From a virus: a stretch of 29,554 bases of DNA. A program made the position numbers and the translations under genes. Shown in pieces: positions 1 through 8,270 of this stretch (its first letter is position 1; each line of letters starts with the position of its first letter). Where the stretch lies: IMG/VR virus record IMGVR_UViG_3300046740_000489, positions 1 to 29,554 of that record; one strand, given 5' to 3'. The notes beneath the pieces are model-generated. The model saw only the letters and a program-made list of their open reading frames with translations. It searched no databases and had not been told where the DNA came from.

Positions 1-1
1 G

Positions 2-571
2 GTGCGAAGCGAGCCCAGACACCCCGTAGTGATACCCCTCTGGATTCACCCGCCACCGCCCGGGTTTACCTGCTTGGCTAAGGGTCTTTCCATTGCCGAA
101 GCGGCGCGAAAGCTCGAGATCCCGCGCTCGACGGTGCGCGAGTGGGCGGCCTCGAAGCTGTTCCACTGCAACAAGGACGGCTCGGTCTCGCCGCGCGGAA
201 TGAAAGAGCTCGCCGTGCTGGCCGAAGAGAAAGACGACGACGAGGACAGCGCCGGCGAATCAGCCGATCTAAAGCGGCTGCTCCTCAAGGCCCGCGGCGA
301 GAAGGAGCGCGCGATCGCCGAGCTGCGCAAGATCGAGCTCGAGCACAAGCAGGGCCGCTTCGTCGAAACCTCCGAGGTTCGATCCGCGACGCAGTCGGTG
401 TGCGAACAGATCCGCGCGCAGCTTCTCTCGCTCCCGTCGCGGATCGTGCGAGTCGCCGAGGCGGCGATCGCCGCGGGGAAGAAGACCGCCGAGATCGAGG
501 CGCTGATCTCCGACGAAGTGAATCGGATCCTCGAGGCCTTGCACACGATGCGCTTCGCCGGTGAGGCGTGA
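2..571 (+). CDS. Terminase small subunit (lambda Nu1-like)
   Basis: Predicted DNA-recognition subunit of the packaging motor; it would bind the cos or pac site and recruit the large subunit encoded just downstream. The conserved part starts around codon 25 with a helix-turn-helix-like stretch (GLSIAEAARKLEIPRSTVREW), as in the winged-helix N-terminus of Nu1. A charged helical middle follows (residues about 80-120, rich in E, K and R), then a C-terminal helical segment ending EVNRILEAL. The open frame reaches GTG at position 2, but the first 24 codons (PPPPGF and similar) do not look like protein. TTG at 74, giving MAKGLSIAEAA, may be the true start, and an upstream start outside the window is also possible. 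The stop overlaps the next start as GTGA. Small terminases diverge fast, so the call rests on both the HTH and the position before the large subunit. Confidence 0.75.
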   Translation: MRSEPRHPVVIPLWIHPPPPGFTCLAKGLSIAEAARKLEIPRSTVREWAASKLFHCNKDGSVSPRGMKELAVLAEEKDDDEDSAGESADLKRLLLKARGEKERAIAELRKIELEHKQGRFVETSEVRSATQSVCEQIRAQLLSLPSRIVRVAEAAIAAGKKTAEIEALISDEVNRILEALHTMRFAGEA

Positions 572-2418
572 GCGTCGCCCTGCAGATCGTCTACGGCGCG
601 GCGCGCCTGGCGCTTGTGCCGCGCCCGCGCATTCCGGTCTCCGAGTGGGCCGACGCGCACCGGACGGTGGCACCCGGCACCTCTCCAGAGCCCGGCCCGT
701 GGCGGACCAACCGCGTGCCCTATCTCCGCGAGCCGATGGACGCGGTGAGCGACCCCGCCGTCGAGCGCGTCGTCTGCATGTGGGCTTCGCAGCTCGGGAA
801 GTCGGAGTTGCTGATCAACGTGATCGGCTACTTCGTTCACCAGGACCCGTCGCCGATTCTCTTCGTGCAGCCGACAGAGGGAGCGGCCGACTCGTTTTCG
901 AAGGAGCGCCTCGCGCCGACGTTCCGCGAGTCGCCGTCGCTGCGAAACCTGATCAGCGAGACCGAGCGCGACAAGGACAACACGATCCAACTGAAGAAGT
1001 TTCCCGGAGGCTACCTCGCGATGGCCTGGGCCACGTCGCCGACGGCGCTCGCCTCGCGGCCGATCCGGATCGTCCTCTCCGACGAGATCGATCGCTGGGT
1101 GGTGAGCACCGGAAAAGATGGCGACCCGCTGGCGCAGGCGATCCAGCGCACGGCGAATTTTCACAACCGAAAGATCGTCCTGATCTCGACGCCCACCACC
1201 GAGGGGGAATCCGCGATCGAGCGCGCCTACGAGGACACCGACCAGCGGAGATTTCACGTTCCGTGTCCTCGGTGCGGCGTCTTCCAGGTTCTCGAATGGT
1301 CCGGTGTGATTTACAAAAACGCCGTCGGGGAAGTCGACCTCGACAACGTCTACTATCGCTGCGCGGACTGCAAGGGCCGTATCGAGGAGCGCGACCGGCC
1401 GGCGATGATCGACGCTGGCGAGTGGAAGCCGGAGAACCCGGGCCACGCGCACCGAGGCTTTCAGCTCTCGTCGCTCTATTCTCCGTGGGTGCGCTGGTCC
1501 GAGCTTGCCGCCGAATGGGCCAGGGCGAACAAAGACCGCGACCAGCGAGGGAAGAAGGAATTCATCAACCTGCGGCTGGGCGAGTTGTGGATCGAGAACC
1601 GCGACGAGATCACCGTCGAGGCGCTGGAGAAGAATCGCGAGGAGTACGAGGCCGAGATCCCCGACGGCGCCCTGCTGCTCGTCGCCGGCGTCGACGTGCA
1701 GGACAACCGCCTCGAGGTCGAGATCGTCGGGTGGGGAGCGCTGAAGGAATCGTGGGGGATCCACTACGCGATCCTCCCCGGGGACACCTCGACGCCGGCG
1801 CCGTGGGTGGCGCTCGACGCGCTGCTCGCGCGCACCTGGTCGCGCGCCGACGAGTCGAAGGTCCCGCTCTGGTGCGCCTGCATCGACTCGGGCGGCCACC
1901 GCACCGACGAGGTCTACGAGTTCTGCCGCGACCGCACGGCGCGCAACGTATTCGCGGTGAAGGGCTACGCCGGCGCCGGGCGGCCGATCGTCGGGAAGCC
2001 GACGCTCAACAAGCTGCGCGCGAACCTGTTCGCAGTCGGCGTCGACGGTGCGAAGGAGGTCCTCTACTCGCGGCTGATGCTCGCACTCCCGGGCCCGGGC
2101 GCCTGCCACTTCCCGGTGGCGCGCGAGACCGGCTACGACGCCGAGTACTTCAAGGGCCTGGTCTCGGAGCGCCGCAAGGCGAAGGTCCGCGCCGGCCGCC
2201 GCGTCCTCGCGTGGGTGCAGACGTACGCACGCAACGAGCCGCTCGACTGCCGGGTCTACGCGACGGCGGCGATGGAGCTGGTGGTTTCGACGAACGGCGG
2301 CGACGCCTACCTGGCGCAGCTCGCCGCGGCCGAGGAGAAGCGGCGTGGAGCGCCGGCGCCCGCGTCGGCTCCGATGGCTGCACCTCGGCGGCGAGTTCAT
2401 TCGCGAGGAGTCGAGTGA
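568..2418 (+). CDS. terL: Terminase large subunit (lambda gpA family)
   Basis: ATP-driven DNA translocase and endonuclease that cuts concatemers and fills proheads through the portal. The 616-residue length is close to lambda gpA (about 640). Visible motifs: a Walker A-like segment ASQLGKSE at about residues 73-80; a Walker B-like IRIVLSDEID with D172/E173; a coupling-motif candidate VLISTPTTEG just after; a zinc-binding pair CPRC (233-236) and CADC (265-268), typical of the gpA family; and an RNase H-fold nuclease region with acidic residues in GVDVQDN (D376) and CIDSGG (D440). The start is GTG 568, overlapping the small-subunit stop. It is translationally coupled at both ends, with GTGA again at 2415. 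Family assignment is secure; packaging mode (cos or headful) cannot be read from it. Confidence 0.95.
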   Translation: MSVALQIVYGAARLALVPRPRIPVSEWADAHRTVAPGTSPEPGPWRTNRVPYLREPMDAVSDPAVERVVCMWASQLGKSELLINVIGYFVHQDPSPILFVQPTEGAADSFSKERLAPTFRESPSLRNLISETERDKDNTIQLKKFPGGYLAMAWATSPTALASRPIRIVLSDEIDRWVVSTGKDGDPLAQAIQRTANFHNRKIVLISTPTTEGESAIERAYEDTDQRRFHVPCPRCGVFQVLEWSGVIYKNAVGEVDLDNVYYRCADCKGRIEERDRPAMIDAGEWKPENPGHAHRGFQLSSLYSPWVRWSELAAEWARANKDRDQRGKKEFINLRLGELWIENRDEITVEALEKNREEYEAEIPDGALLLVAGVDVQDNRLEVEIVGWGALKESWGIHYAILPGDTSTPAPWVALDALLARTWSRADESKVPLWCACIDSGGHRTDEVYEFCRDRTARNVFAVKGYAGAGRPIVGKPTLNKLRANLFAVGVDGAKEVLYSRLMLALPGPGACHFPVARETGYDAEYFKGLVSERRKAKVRAGRRVLAWVQTYARNEPLDCRVYATAAMELVVSTNGGDAYLAQLAAAEEKRRGAPAPASAPMAAPRRRVHSRGVE

Positions 2419-2660
2419 GCGCGAAGCCGAAAACACTCCGTCTCCCCGACGCGCTGCTCGAGCGCCTGGAAAGGATCGCGAAGATGAATGCGACCGATTT
2501 GTCGACGGCAATGCGCTTTGCGATCCAACGCGGCGTGAAGTGCATCGAGGAGGATTTGCAGCCGCCGGCGCCTCGGCCGTCGACGGAAAACCCGCCCGAT
2601 CCGCTGGTGTCGCCCTCGCATCCTGCTCAAAGGCGCGTGTTGTCACCTGGCGTGCGGTGA
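2415..2660 (+). CDS. Small ribbon-helix-helix-like protein
   Basis: An 81-residue protein starting at GTG 2415, overlapping the terminase stop by GTGA. The N-terminal half (KTLRLPDALLERLERIAK, then a second helix around DLSTAMRFAIQRGVKCIEED) matches the strand-helix-helix pattern of MetJ/Arc or CopG-type DNA-binding proteins. The C-terminal 35 residues are Pro-rich and probably disordered. It could be a DNA-binding regulator or a packaging accessory. Its place between terminase and head-joining genes is unusual for a repressor. The function is inferred from the fold pattern alone. Confidence 0.6.
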   Translation: MSAKPKTLRLPDALLERLERIAKMNATDLSTAMRFAIQRGVKCIEEDLQPPAPRPSTENPPDPLVSPSHPAQRRVLSPGVR

Positions 2661-2775
2661 CCCAAGGTCGATTTTTGTACACGCCTCCACACCGACGGGG
2701 CGCCCCTGCCGGCCCGATGACAGAAATTTTTCGCACCCCTTCCGAACCGTCTCCGATTCAGTCATTTGCTCGTGT
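2661..2775. other. Intergenic gap before the gpW-like gene
   Basis: A 115-base gap in an otherwise almost gap-free operon, visibly richer in A/T than its surroundings (for example gatttttgtacac and cagaaatttttcg). It might hold an internal promoter or mRNA processing site, but I could not find a convincing -35/-10 pair or hairpin. No clear Shine-Dalgarno sequence precedes the next gene. Confidence 0.3.
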
Positions 2776-3003
2776 GTGGCCCTGTCGCTCGAAGAAGCAC
2801 AAGCCCTCCGCGCTGCCTGGTTGGCGGCGCTGCAGGCCGTAGCGACGGGGCAGTCGTACACTATTGCAGGCCGTACCCTCACCCGCGTCGACGCGAAGTA
2901 CATCCAGCAGCAGTTCTCGAAGTACGACCAGTCCGTCGACCAGCTCGCCGCCGGTAAGACCGCAGGGATCCCGATCTTCCGCGTCATGCCGAGGGACGTG
3001 TAG
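2776..3003 (+). CDS. Head-tail joining protein (gpW-like)
   Basis: A 75-residue protein similar in size and layout to lambda gpW (68 aa), which stabilises packaged heads and forms the connector platform for tail joining. The N-terminal helix (LEEAQALRAAWLAALQAVATG), a short beta hairpin (SYTIAGRTLTRVD) and a second helix (AKYIQQQFSKYDQSVDQLAAGK) follow the gpW helix-hairpin-helix order. The position directly before the portal is that of gpW in lambdoid phages. GTG 2776 was chosen because it opens directly into the conserved helix; another GTG two bases upstream is in a different frame. Confidence 0.8.
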   Translation: MALSLEEAQALRAAWLAALQAVATGQSYTIAGRTLTRVDAKYIQQQFSKYDQSVDQLAAGKTAGIPIFRVMPRDV

Positions 3004-3005
3004 CC

Positions 3006-4682
3006 GTGGGTCTCCTCGACCGCGCCCTCGGCCTCGTCGAGCAGATCGCCCCCGAGTGGGGCCTGCGCCGCGAGCATGCGCGACAGAAAACCGCGCTGAT
3101 CAAGAACCAGGGCTACTCGCAGCATGGTGCGTCGCGTTTCACCAAGTCGATGGCCGGCTGGGTCACGGCCCGCGGCGGTCCCGACGCTGACATCACGCTC
3201 AACCTCGACCTCCTGCGCCAGCGCTCCCGCGACCTCTGCATGGGCGAGCCTCTGGCGATCGGCGCGCTGAAGACGATCCGCACCAACGAGATCGGCGCCG
3301 GCCTCAAGCTCAATTCGCAGATCGACGCCAAGTTCCTCGGCCTCACCGACGACCAGGCGATCGAATGGGAAGAGGCCACCGAGCGCGAGTTCGCGCTCTG
3401 GGCCGATAGCCTCTCCTGCGATGCTTCCCGTCGCTGCAACCTCGGCGAGCTCGAGGCGCTCGCGCGTCTCTCGGAGCTCATGAGCGGCGACGTCTTCGTG
3501 ATGCTCCCATCGATCCAGCGCGCCGGCGATCGCTACGACCTCAAGGTCAAGCTCCTCGAGGCTGACCGCGTCTCCGATCCGTGGCCCTACCCCGTCGGGA
3601 CCAACACCCTCGGCGGCGTCAAGGTCGACGAAGACGGCGCGCCGATCTCCTACTACGTCGCGCGCGTTCACCCGGGCGACCTCTTCCTCCCCGGCACCTA
3701 CGGCGGCTACGGCGCCTACGCCTTCGGCGCGGTCTCGGTCCCGCCGATGATCGAGGGCGGCATCTACGGCGCGCAGTGGAACCATTGGGACGAGGTCCCC
3801 GCCTTCGGCGCAGCGACGGGCCGGCGCATGGTGTTGCACATCATGGAGTCGGACCGTCCCGGCCAGCGCCGCGGCGTGCCGATTCTCGCGCCGGTGATGG
3901 AGCGACTGAAGCAGCTCTCCCGCTACAGCTACGCCGAGATCATGGCGGCCGTCGTCTCGGGGATGTTCACCGCGGCGATCACCTCGGATCGCCCGGGAAC
4001 GATGCCCGCCCAGGTCCTTCCGCCGGCCGCGCAGGTCCCGGAGATCCCCACCGACCCCGCCAGCTACCAGCTCGGCAACGGTGCGGTGCTCGAGCTCCTC
4101 CCCGGCGAGAAGCTCGAGGCGGTCAACCCGGGCCGCCCGAACGCCGGCTTCGATCCTTTCGTCCGATCCATCTGCCGGCACATCGGCGCGGGCCTCGGTC
4201 TGCCGCGCGAGCTGCTCGAGATGGAGTTCGCTTCGAGCTACTCGGCGAGCCGCGCAGCGCTCCTCGAGGCGTGGAAGCGCTTCTCGGTCGGCCGCCTCCG
4301 CATGGCCTCGCGTTTCTGCCAGCCGATCTACGAGCAGTGGCTCGAAGAGGCGGTGGCCCGCGGCTACATCGAGGCCCCCGGCTTCTTCGCCGACCCGATC
4401 ACCCGCGCGGCCTGGTGCGGCGCCGAGTGGACCGGTCCCGCGCAGGGCCAGCTTGATCCGACAAAGGAAGTCGAGGCCGCCGAGAAGCGCGTCGAGGGCG
4501 GATTCTCGACGCGCACCCAGGAAACCGCGGCGCTCACCGGCGGCAATTGGGAGCGCAATCACCGCGTGCGTGCTCGCGAGGAGAAGCTCCGTCGCGCCGA
4601 CCAGGTGATCCCGCCCTCGAACGCGCCGCCCTCACCGGCGTCCGCCGCCGAGGAACCGGCTCCGAAGGAGGCAGTAGCGTGA
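3006..4682 (+). CDS. Portal protein (lambda gpB family)
   Basis: A 558-residue dodecameric portal forming the unique vertex for DNA entry and exit and the docking site for the terminase. Features typical of the lambda portal family: an early segment rich in Arg/Asn (DITLNLDLLRQRSRDLCMGEPLA), then AIGALKTIRTNEIGAGLKLNSQ, a SGDVFVMLP core strand, and near the C-terminus ELLEMEFASSYSASRAALLEAWKRF, the family's conserved helix. The GTG start at 3006 has a GAGGGA Shine-Dalgarno at 2991-2996. The C-terminal 70 residues are charged and Pro/Ala-rich. Lambda gpB is 533 aa, so length fits. The stop overlaps the protease start as GTGA. Confidence 0.93.
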   Translation: MGLLDRALGLVEQIAPEWGLRREHARQKTALIKNQGYSQHGASRFTKSMAGWVTARGGPDADITLNLDLLRQRSRDLCMGEPLAIGALKTIRTNEIGAGLKLNSQIDAKFLGLTDDQAIEWEEATEREFALWADSLSCDASRRCNLGELEALARLSELMSGDVFVMLPSIQRAGDRYDLKVKLLEADRVSDPWPYPVGTNTLGGVKVDEDGAPISYYVARVHPGDLFLPGTYGGYGAYAFGAVSVPPMIEGGIYGAQWNHWDEVPAFGAATGRRMVLHIMESDRPGQRRGVPILAPVMERLKQLSRYSYAEIMAAVVSGMFTAAITSDRPGTMPAQVLPPAAQVPEIPTDPASYQLGNGAVLELLPGEKLEAVNPGRPNAGFDPFVRSICRHIGAGLGLPRELLEMEFASSYSASRAALLEAWKRFSVGRLRMASRFCQPIYEQWLEEAVARGYIEAPGFFADPITRAAWCGAEWTGPAQGQLDPTKEVEAAEKRVEGGFSTRTQETAALTGGNWERNHRVRAREEKLRRADQVIPPSNAPPSPASAAEEPAPKEAVA

Positions 4683-5842
4683 GCGTGAAAAAGTTTTGGA
4701 ACCTCTCCGTGAAAAAGGGCGCCGACGGGAGCAAGCACCTCGACGTCCACCTCCACGGCGTGATCGACGGCAACTGGACGGACGACGAGATCTCGTCGAG
4801 CTCCGACCTCGCCGCGAAGCTCGCCGAGCACCCCGATGCGAAGACCATCGGCGTGCGGATCAACAGCGTCGGCGGCTCGATGCTCGGCGGCGTGACGATG
4901 TACAACGCCCTGGCCTCGCACCCGGGTGAGGTGACCTGCTACGTGCAGGGGTTGTGTGCCAGCGCCGCGACGCTCCCGGCGATGGCAGGCAAAACCGTCA
5001 TGGGCCCCGGCTCGATGATGATGGTCCACAAGCCGGCCTCGGGCGTGTATGGCGACGCCGACGCGCAGCGCAAGCTGGCCGACGTCCTCGACAAGGCGCA
5101 GGAGTCGAGCGTCGCGATCTACGAAAAGAAGACCGGCAAGTCGCGCGCCGAGCTGAACGACCTCATCAACAGCGAAACCTGGATGACCGCCGAAGATGCG
5201 GTCGCCAAGGGCTTCGCCGACTGTGTCGGCAACGCCCCGACCAACGAGGCCGACAGCGACGGCGACACCGACAGCAGCATGCCGAACGATCCCCAGGATC
5301 TCGGCGAGACCGTGCTCTGGAATGGAGCCGAGTTCCCTCGCGCTGCGATGCCGGCGCAAATCCTCGCGATGGCGAAGAAGCCCGTGCCGCCCCTTCCGAT
5401 CGCCGCCGTCGTTCCGGCCACGCCGGTGCTCGCGCTGGTGCCGCCGCTCCCGCCGCCAGCGCCGATCACCCGCGCCGAGCTGGCGCAGCGTGATCCGGCG
5501 CTCCTCGCCTCGCTGATCGAAGAGGGTCGGACCGCCGGCATCGCCGCCGAGCGCGCCCGGCTCTCGGCGATCGACGAGCTTCCGGCGATGGGCTGCGCCG
5601 ACCTGGTGCAGGCGGCGAAGTACGGCGCCAAGCCGACCGACGCGCCGACCCTCGCCGTCGAGATCGTGAAGGCGCAGAAGGGCGCCGGCGCCGAACTGCT
5701 CGCCGCGCGCCGGATCGAATCGAAGAAGCTCGCCGACGTAACCCCCGGCGCAGTCGAGAACAGCGATCAGGCCGCCACGGCGCGGATCGTCAAGGCCATC
5801 ACCGACGGCGGCAACGCGCGTCGAGGAGGAAGCGGAAAATGA
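4679..5842 (+). CDS. ClpP-like prohead protease with C-terminal scaffold-like region
   Basis: A 387-residue predicted serine protease that matures the prohead. Residues about 20-190 form a ClpP/crotonase-like domain: the GVRINSVGGSMLGGVTMYNAL segment, nucleophile candidate S95 in GLCASAATLPAMAG, and H117 in MMMVHKPASG. The third catalytic residue probably lies in the following helical region. After about residue 200 the protein becomes Pro/Ala-rich and then helical (EEGRTAGIAAERARLSA), with no protease signature. This resembles the arrangement of lambda gpC, whose C-terminus is also made separately as the scaffold Nu3. An in-frame ATG at 5279 (residue 201) opens this region, but I see no strong Shine-Dalgarno there. 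The frame is open upstream to 4547, but GTG 4679 is preceded by GGAGG and fits the domain start. Confidence 0.88.
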   Translation: MSVKKFWNLSVKKGADGSKHLDVHLHGVIDGNWTDDEISSSSDLAAKLAEHPDAKTIGVRINSVGGSMLGGVTMYNALASHPGEVTCYVQGLCASAATLPAMAGKTVMGPGSMMMVHKPASGVYGDADAQRKLADVLDKAQESSVAIYEKKTGKSRAELNDLINSETWMTAEDAVAKGFADCVGNAPTNEADSDGDTDSSMPNDPQDLGETVLWNGAEFPRAAMPAQILAMAKKPVPPLPIAAVVPATPVLALVPPLPPPAPITRAELAQRDPALLASLIEEGRTAGIAAERARLSAIDELPAMGCADLVQAAKYGAKPTDAPTLAVEIVKAQKGAGAELLAARRIESKKLADVTPGAVENSDQAATARIVKAITDGGNARRGGSGK

Positions 5843-6210
5843 GCGACAGCGGGAGCCTCACCTACGACAACCTCATCGCCGGCACCCAGAAGCAGCTGGT
5901 CACGCGGGCTGGCACCGTGCGGATCTACGAGTCGTTCGCGCGCGGCGCGCTCCTCGGCCTCCTCACCGCCACCAACAAGTGGCAGGTGATCGACGAGGAC
6001 GGGGCCGCGACCTGCTCGGAGTTCGGCATCGCGACCGAGGCGGTCGACACCACCGCCGGCGCCACGGCCGTCACCGACATCTTCGTCGAGGGCGAGTTCT
6101 CGGAGAATGGCGTCATCTTCGCCTACGGCGACGTCGCCGACGACTGGCGCGAGATCCTCGCTCCGAAGGGGATCTACCTGCGGAAGAGCATCTCGACGGC
6201 GGGCCAGTAA
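5839..6210 (+). CDS. Head decoration protein (gpD-like)
   Basis: A 123-residue protein, close to lambda gpD (110 aa), which trimerises on the capsid surface to stabilise the expanded shell. It shows the gpD pattern: a flexible N-terminus (MSDSGSLTYDNLIAGTQKQLVTRAGTVRI), then a beta-rich core with FARGALLGLLTA (the 'rGavL' segment of the family), GIATEAVDTTAGAT and an acidic EGEFSENGVIF strand. The start ATG overlaps the protease stop (ATGA) and has a strong GAGGAGGAA Shine-Dalgarno. The place between protease and major capsid is the same as in lambda. Confidence 0.88.
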   Translation: MSDSGSLTYDNLIAGTQKQLVTRAGTVRIYESFARGALLGLLTATNKWQVIDEDGAATCSEFGIATEAVDTTAGATAVTDIFVEGEFSENGVIFAYGDVADDWREILAPKGIYLRKSISTAGQ

Positions 6211-6237
6211 GGCTCGCGGGAAAAGGGAGAAAAGGAC

Positions 6238-7356
6238 ATGAGCATCGATATCTTCGACCCGCGCAGCATGGCCCAAGCGCTGCTGCAGATGAAGCCGCCG
6301 CGGACCTTCCTACGGCAGCTGATGATCCAACGCGACGAGATGTACGCCAACGAGTCGATCGACGTCGACGTCAAGGTCGGCGCGCGCCGCCTCGCCCCGT
6401 TCGTCAACCCCAACAAGGGGCCCGGCAAGGTGATGGACCGGATCGGCTTCTCGACCCGGACCTACATCGCCCCGATGCTCGCGCCGAAGCGGCCGATCAC
6501 CGTCACCGACCTCCAAAAGCGCATGGTCGGGGAGAACATCTACTCGACGCAGACCCCGGACGAGCGCGCCGCGATGCTGCTCGGCCAGGATCTCGCCGAG
6601 CTCGACGAGGACATCACCCGCCGCGAAGAGTGGATGTGCGCCCAGGCGGCGTTCACCTCGCAGATCGTCGTCTCGGGTGACGACATCTCGGAGACGATCA
6701 CCTTCCCGCGCAGCGCCGAGCTCGTCGACGCCGCGCCGGCCGGTTCGGCGCCCAACGGCCTCGGCACCTCGTCGCCGACCTCGACCCAGCTGACCACCGC
6801 CCGGGTCTGGACCGCGTCGACCGCCGACATCCCGGCGCAGATCCGCCAGATGCAGCGGCTCTTCGTCAAGAAGACCGGCATCACCCCCGACTACGTCATC
6901 CTCGGCGAGTCGGCGGCGGACACCCTGCTCACCGCGCCGTCGCTGGTGGGCCTCACCGGCTTTCTCAACACCCTCCGTATGGACCTCGGGCAGATCAAGC
7001 CCGAGCTCCGCGAGGGCGGCGCGACCTTCCTCGGGACCTTCGCCGGCACCGGCTGCGACATCTGGGCCTACAACGAGTGGTACATCGACCCCGCCGACGG
7101 CATCGAGAAGCCGATGGTGCCGGCCAAGATGCTGCTCATGGGCTCGTCGAAGAGCTACACCGTCATGCGCTACGGCGCGGTCGGCGTCTCGAGCGGCCTC
7201 GACAATCAGGCGCAGCTGGCGCTGGTGACCGGCAAGCGCATCCCCGAGAGTTGGGTGTCGAAGGAGCCGGCGGTCCGCTTCCTCAAGGTGTCGAGCCGCC
7301 CCCTGGTGGTGCCGGTGCAGAACGACGCCTACCTCACCTGCCAGGTCATCAGCTAG
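6238..7356 (+). CDS. Major capsid protein (lambda gpE family)
   Basis: A 372-residue HK97-fold shell protein; lambda gpE is 341 aa. The N-terminus (IFDPRSMAQALLQMKPPRTFLRQLM) and the segment DVDVKVGARRLAPFVNP fit the gpE family, as do the long helix ERAAMLLGQDLAELDEDITRREEWMCAQA and the late WVSKEPAVRFLKVSSRPLVVP, the typical C-terminal strand before the stop. A good AAAAGGA ribosome site lies just before ATG 6238, in a 27-base gap after the decoration gene, as expected for a highly expressed gene. An insertion around residues 150-190 (Ser/Thr/Pro-rich) is a variable loop. Confidence 0.93.
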   Translation: MSIDIFDPRSMAQALLQMKPPRTFLRQLMIQRDEMYANESIDVDVKVGARRLAPFVNPNKGPGKVMDRIGFSTRTYIAPMLAPKRPITVTDLQKRMVGENIYSTQTPDERAAMLLGQDLAELDEDITRREEWMCAQAAFTSQIVVSGDDISETITFPRSAELVDAAPAGSAPNGLGTSSPTSTQLTTARVWTASTADIPAQIRQMQRLFVKKTGITPDYVILGESAADTLLTAPSLVGLTGFLNTLRMDLGQIKPELREGGATFLGTFAGTGCDIWAYNEWYIDPADGIEKPMVPAKMLLMGSSKSYTVMRYGAVGVSSGLDNQAQLALVTGKRIPESWVSKEPAVRFLKVSSRPLVVPVQNDAYLTCQVIS

Positions 7357-7365
7357 CTCGAGCCG

Positions 7366-7707
7366 ATGAACTTCTTCGATCAGGCCACCGCCGATCTCTC
7401 GTCGATGCACAACGTCGACGAGTTCGCGCGCTTCCTCTCGATCAACAAGGTCGGGGAGAGCGGCGCGACGGCGGTGGCGTGCATCCTCGATGAGGAGCTC
7501 GCGCCCGTCTCGGCCGCCGACGGCGTGCGCGAGTGGGACGCGACCCTCTACGTCCCCGCGGCGAGCCTCCCCGAAGAGCCGGTGATCGATCAGCGCTTCG
7601 AGCTGGTCGGCGACTCACTCCCCGGCGGCGCGAAGTCGGTGGTCGTGGTCCACACGAACACGATCCACAACGAGCGGATCATCCGCCTGCGCTGGTTCGA
7701 CTCGTGA
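7366..7707 (+). CDS. Probable head-tail attachment protein (lambda FII-like)
   Basis: A 113-residue protein directly after the major capsid gene, the place of the connector or tail-attachment protein FII in lambdoid phages. FII is about 117 aa, so length fits. The second half is beta-rich (WDATLYVPAASLPEEPVIDQRFELVGDSLPGGAKSVVVV), resembling the FII barrel with its paired strands. The N-terminal 30 residues are probably helical or flexible. I see no catalytic motif. The call rests on length, position and strand pattern. The stop overlaps the next start as GTGA. Confidence 0.55.
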   Translation: MNFFDQATADLSSMHNVDEFARFLSINKVGESGATAVACILDEELAPVSAADGVREWDATLYVPAASLPEEPVIDQRFELVGDSLPGGAKSVVVVHTNTIHNERIIRLRWFDS

Positions 7708-8270
7708 TCACCGCCGATGCACAGACGGACCGCGTCGAAGAGGCGCTGCGGGAGCTCCCGGGCGCGGCCGCTCGCGCGATGGCGCGTGCGCTCAACCGCG
7801 CCGCGGTGGCAGGCCGGCAGGCCGCGGTCACCGCGATCGGCGAGCGCTACGCGGTGAAGGCGAACGACGTCCGTTCGAAGATCACCCTTTCGACCGCGAC
7901 CCCAGACAAGCTCGAGGTCCGCGTCGAAGCGAAGTCGCCGGCGCTGGCGCTCGGCTACTTCCCGCACTCGCCGGCTCGCCCCGGCACCGGCGGCCCGGGT
8001 CGCCCGATTCTCCGCGCCGAGGTCCGCCGCGGCAGCTCGAAGCCGTTCCCCGGCGCGTTCATCACGACGATCAACGGCAAGCCCCGGGTGATGCTGCGCA
8101 CCGGCGGGAAGACCGCGACCGGCAAGCAGGCGATCGCCTCGGTCTACTCGGTGCCGATCGCGGTGATGCTCGGCGCCGACAGCGTCCGCGACGCCGTCGA
8201 GCAGCGCGCCCTCGAGGTCCTCGACGAGCGCATCGATCACGAGATCGATCGCGCCCTCGGTGGCGCATGA
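7704..8270 (+). CDS. Minor tail protein Z-like (gpZ family)
   Basis: A 188-residue protein matching lambda gpZ (192 aa) in length and layout. A helical N-terminus (EEALRELPGAAARAMARALNRAAVAGRQAAV) is followed by ERYAVKANDVRSKITLSTATPDKLEV, then a Gly/Pro-rich stretch and a SKPFPGAFITTINGKPRVMLRTGGK beta core, as in the prophage minor tail protein Z family. In lambda, Z acts in tail completion before head joining. Here it sits in a phage with a contractile tail, so it probably works in the neck. GTG 7704 overlaps the previous stop. The frame is open further upstream, but those codons shadow the preceding gene. Confidence 0.8.
   Translation: MITADAQTDRVEEALRELPGAAARAMARALNRAAVAGRQAAVTAIGERYAVKANDVRSKITLSTATPDKLEVRVEAKSPALALGYFPHSPARPGTGGPGRPILRAEVRRGSSKPFPGAFITTINGKPRVMLRTGGKTATGKQAIASVYSVPIAVMLGADSVRDAVEQRALEVLDERIDHEIDRALGGA

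Noticed and set aside
46-2736. An 896-codon open frame on the minus strand
   Set aside because: It is antisense to the terminase genes, Arg/Ala/Pro-rich, without any domain. Long antisense frames are usual in DNA this GC-rich.
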